NCBI GenBank assembly: GCA_934654625.1
Contig: CAKUGM010000001.1
Coordinates: 241,744 to 305,743, forward strand
Direction: 5' to 3'
Length of the DNA stretch: 64,000 bases
DNA from: an uncultured Collinsella sp.
Lineage (GTDB): Bacteria; Actinomycetota; Coriobacteriia; Coriobacteriales; Coriobacteriaceae
Shown: in pieces, positions 63,208-64,000 of the stretch
Position numbering within the stretch: position 1 is the first letter of the stretch
Layout of the letters: each line of letters opens with the position of its first letter
Notes under the pieces: model-generated
Told to the model about the DNA's origin: nothing
The model's database searches: none
What the model saw: the letters and a program-made list of their open reading frames with translations, nothing else
Position numbers and translations under genes: made by a program

Positions 63208-64000
63208 ATGCGCGTTTCGTATGACTGGCTCAAGACTATGATCGATGTGCCCGAGAGCCCTAAAGAGCTTTCGGACGAGTATATTCGCACCGGTACCGAG
63301 GTCGAGGCTATCGACGTCGTGGGCGAGAGCTTTGACCATGTGGTCACGGCTCAGGTGCTCGAGAAGGCGCCGCACCCCGATAGCGACCATATGTACGTGT
63401 GCAAGGTCTCTGTGGGCGATAAGAACGTCGACGCCGAGGGTAATCCCGAGCCGCTGCAGATCGTCTGCGGCGCGCAGAACTTCGAGGCCGGCGACCATAT
63501 CGTGACCGCTATGATCGGGGCCGAGCTGCCCGGCGGTATCAAGATCAAGAAATCCAAGCTTCGCGGCGTCGTGAGCTTTGGCATGAACTGCTCGGCGCGC
63601 GAGCTGGGCATCGGCGGCGACCATGCGGGCATCATGATCCTGCCCGAGGATGCTCCCGTCGGCATGCCCTTTGGCGAGTACTATGGCTCGTCCGACACCG
63701 TGCTCGATTGCGAGATCACGCCCAATCGTCCCGACTGCCTGTCCATGATCGGCATGGCGCGCGAGACGGGCGCCATTTTCGATCGTGATTACCACGTTGA
63801 GCTGCCCTCCATTAAGGCCGAGACCGGCCGCGCCACGGCAGACGAGCTTTCCGTCGAGATCGCCGACGAGGGCCTGTGCGACCGCTACGTTGCCCGCATC
63901 GTGCGCAACGTGAAGGTCGGTCCGTCGCCCGACTGGATGGTCAAGCGTCTGAATGCCCTGGGTATCCGTCCTCACAACAACATCGTCGACATCACCAACT
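63208..64000 (+). CDS. pheT: Phenylalanine-tRNA ligase beta subunit (partial)
   Basis: The gene runs off the right edge; 264 codons are visible. The ATG at 63208 follows AAGGAGAG. The start MRVSYDWLKTMIDVPESP is typical. The tRNA-binding/EMAP-like domain (about 38-155) includes APHPDSDHMYVCKV and CGAQNFEAGDHI. CEITPNRPDCLSMIGMARE marks the start of the B3/4 editing region. It forms a heterotetramer with PheS. Confidence 0.97.
   Translation, partial: MRVSYDWLKTMIDVPESPKELSDEYIRTGTEVEAIDVVGESFDHVVTAQVLEKAPHPDSDHMYVCKVSVGDKNVDAEGNPEPLQIVCGAQNFEAGDHIVTAMIGAELPGGIKIKKSKLRGVVSFGMNCSARELGIGGDHAGIMILPEDAPVGMPFGEYYGSSDTVLDCEITPNRPDCLSMIGMARETGAIFDRDYHVELPSIKAETGRATADELSVEIADEGLCDRYVARIVRNVKVGPSPDWMVKRLNALGIRPHNNIVDITN

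Overview
The window reads as a chromosomal segment of a high-GC gut actinobacterium of the class Coriobacteriia, most like Collinsella. This rests on codon usage, Tat-type lipoprotein signals, the protein families present and intergenic style; no rRNA was available to confirm it. There are about 50 protein genes, tightly packed on both strands. I see no rRNA, tRNA, CRISPR array, prophage or transposase.

Layout. 1-493 is the start of a GH29 alpha-L-fucosidase. 763-6421 is a complete oligopeptide/dipeptide ABC importer operon (binding protein, two permeases, two ATPases). 6673-9506 holds a manganese-type pyrophosphatase, an NhaA antiporter and a small hypothetical gene. 9607-14387 carries a type Ic aspartate aminotransferase, an amidohydrolase with an altered metal-site residue, a STAS protein and a tatA/B-tatC pair. 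14580-28817 is rich in DNA maintenance: an archaeal-type topoisomerase I, an Rrf2 regulator, a clusterless MutY-like glycosylase, rmuC, nth, mfd and recQ, with a threonine aldolase between mfd and recQ. 28892-31578 contains an oxidoreductase and then a lone AbiEi/DUF559-like putative nuclease gene bracketed by two near-identical 85-bp palindromic repeats.

31625-39662 is largely aspartate-family metabolism: metA (acetyl type), thrC-thrB, lysC and asd, preceded by an L-2-hydroxyacid dehydrogenase. Homoserine dehydrogenase is not in the window. A 132-bp nested palindrome separates the convergent metA and thrB. 40085-42879 holds an OmpR-type two-component system with likely autoregulatory boxes, and an ABC ATPase without a permease. 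43086-46690 has ogt, acpS, an M18 aminopeptidase and a DegV protein. 46795-53920 is a long same-strand run: a polar amino-acid ABC importer, a glutamine-amidotransferase-like hydrolase, a radical SAM protein, a SEC-C-containing methionine aminopeptidase and a D-2-hydroxyacid dehydrogenase. 54090-61086 holds an M16C peptidase, an EamA transporter, an SPFH protein and an M32 carboxypeptidase. 61613-64000 is a T-box-controlled pheS-pheT region.

How the genes fit together. Two importers (peptides, amino acids), several peptidases (M16C, M18, M32) and the aspartate-family genes suggest a peptide-using, fermentative lifestyle. Both importer binding proteins carry twin-arginine plus lipobox signals, and the Tat genes lie in the same window. 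In both importer operons a hairpin sits between the binding-protein gene and the first permease gene, as expected for making more binding protein than membrane parts.

Most interesting for follow-up: the repeat-bracketed nuclease gene, a candidate miniature inverted-repeat element upstream of the pheS T-box, the nested metA/thrB palindrome, the archaeal-like TopA, and three enzymes with changed key residues (MutY-like, amidohydrolase, AcpS).
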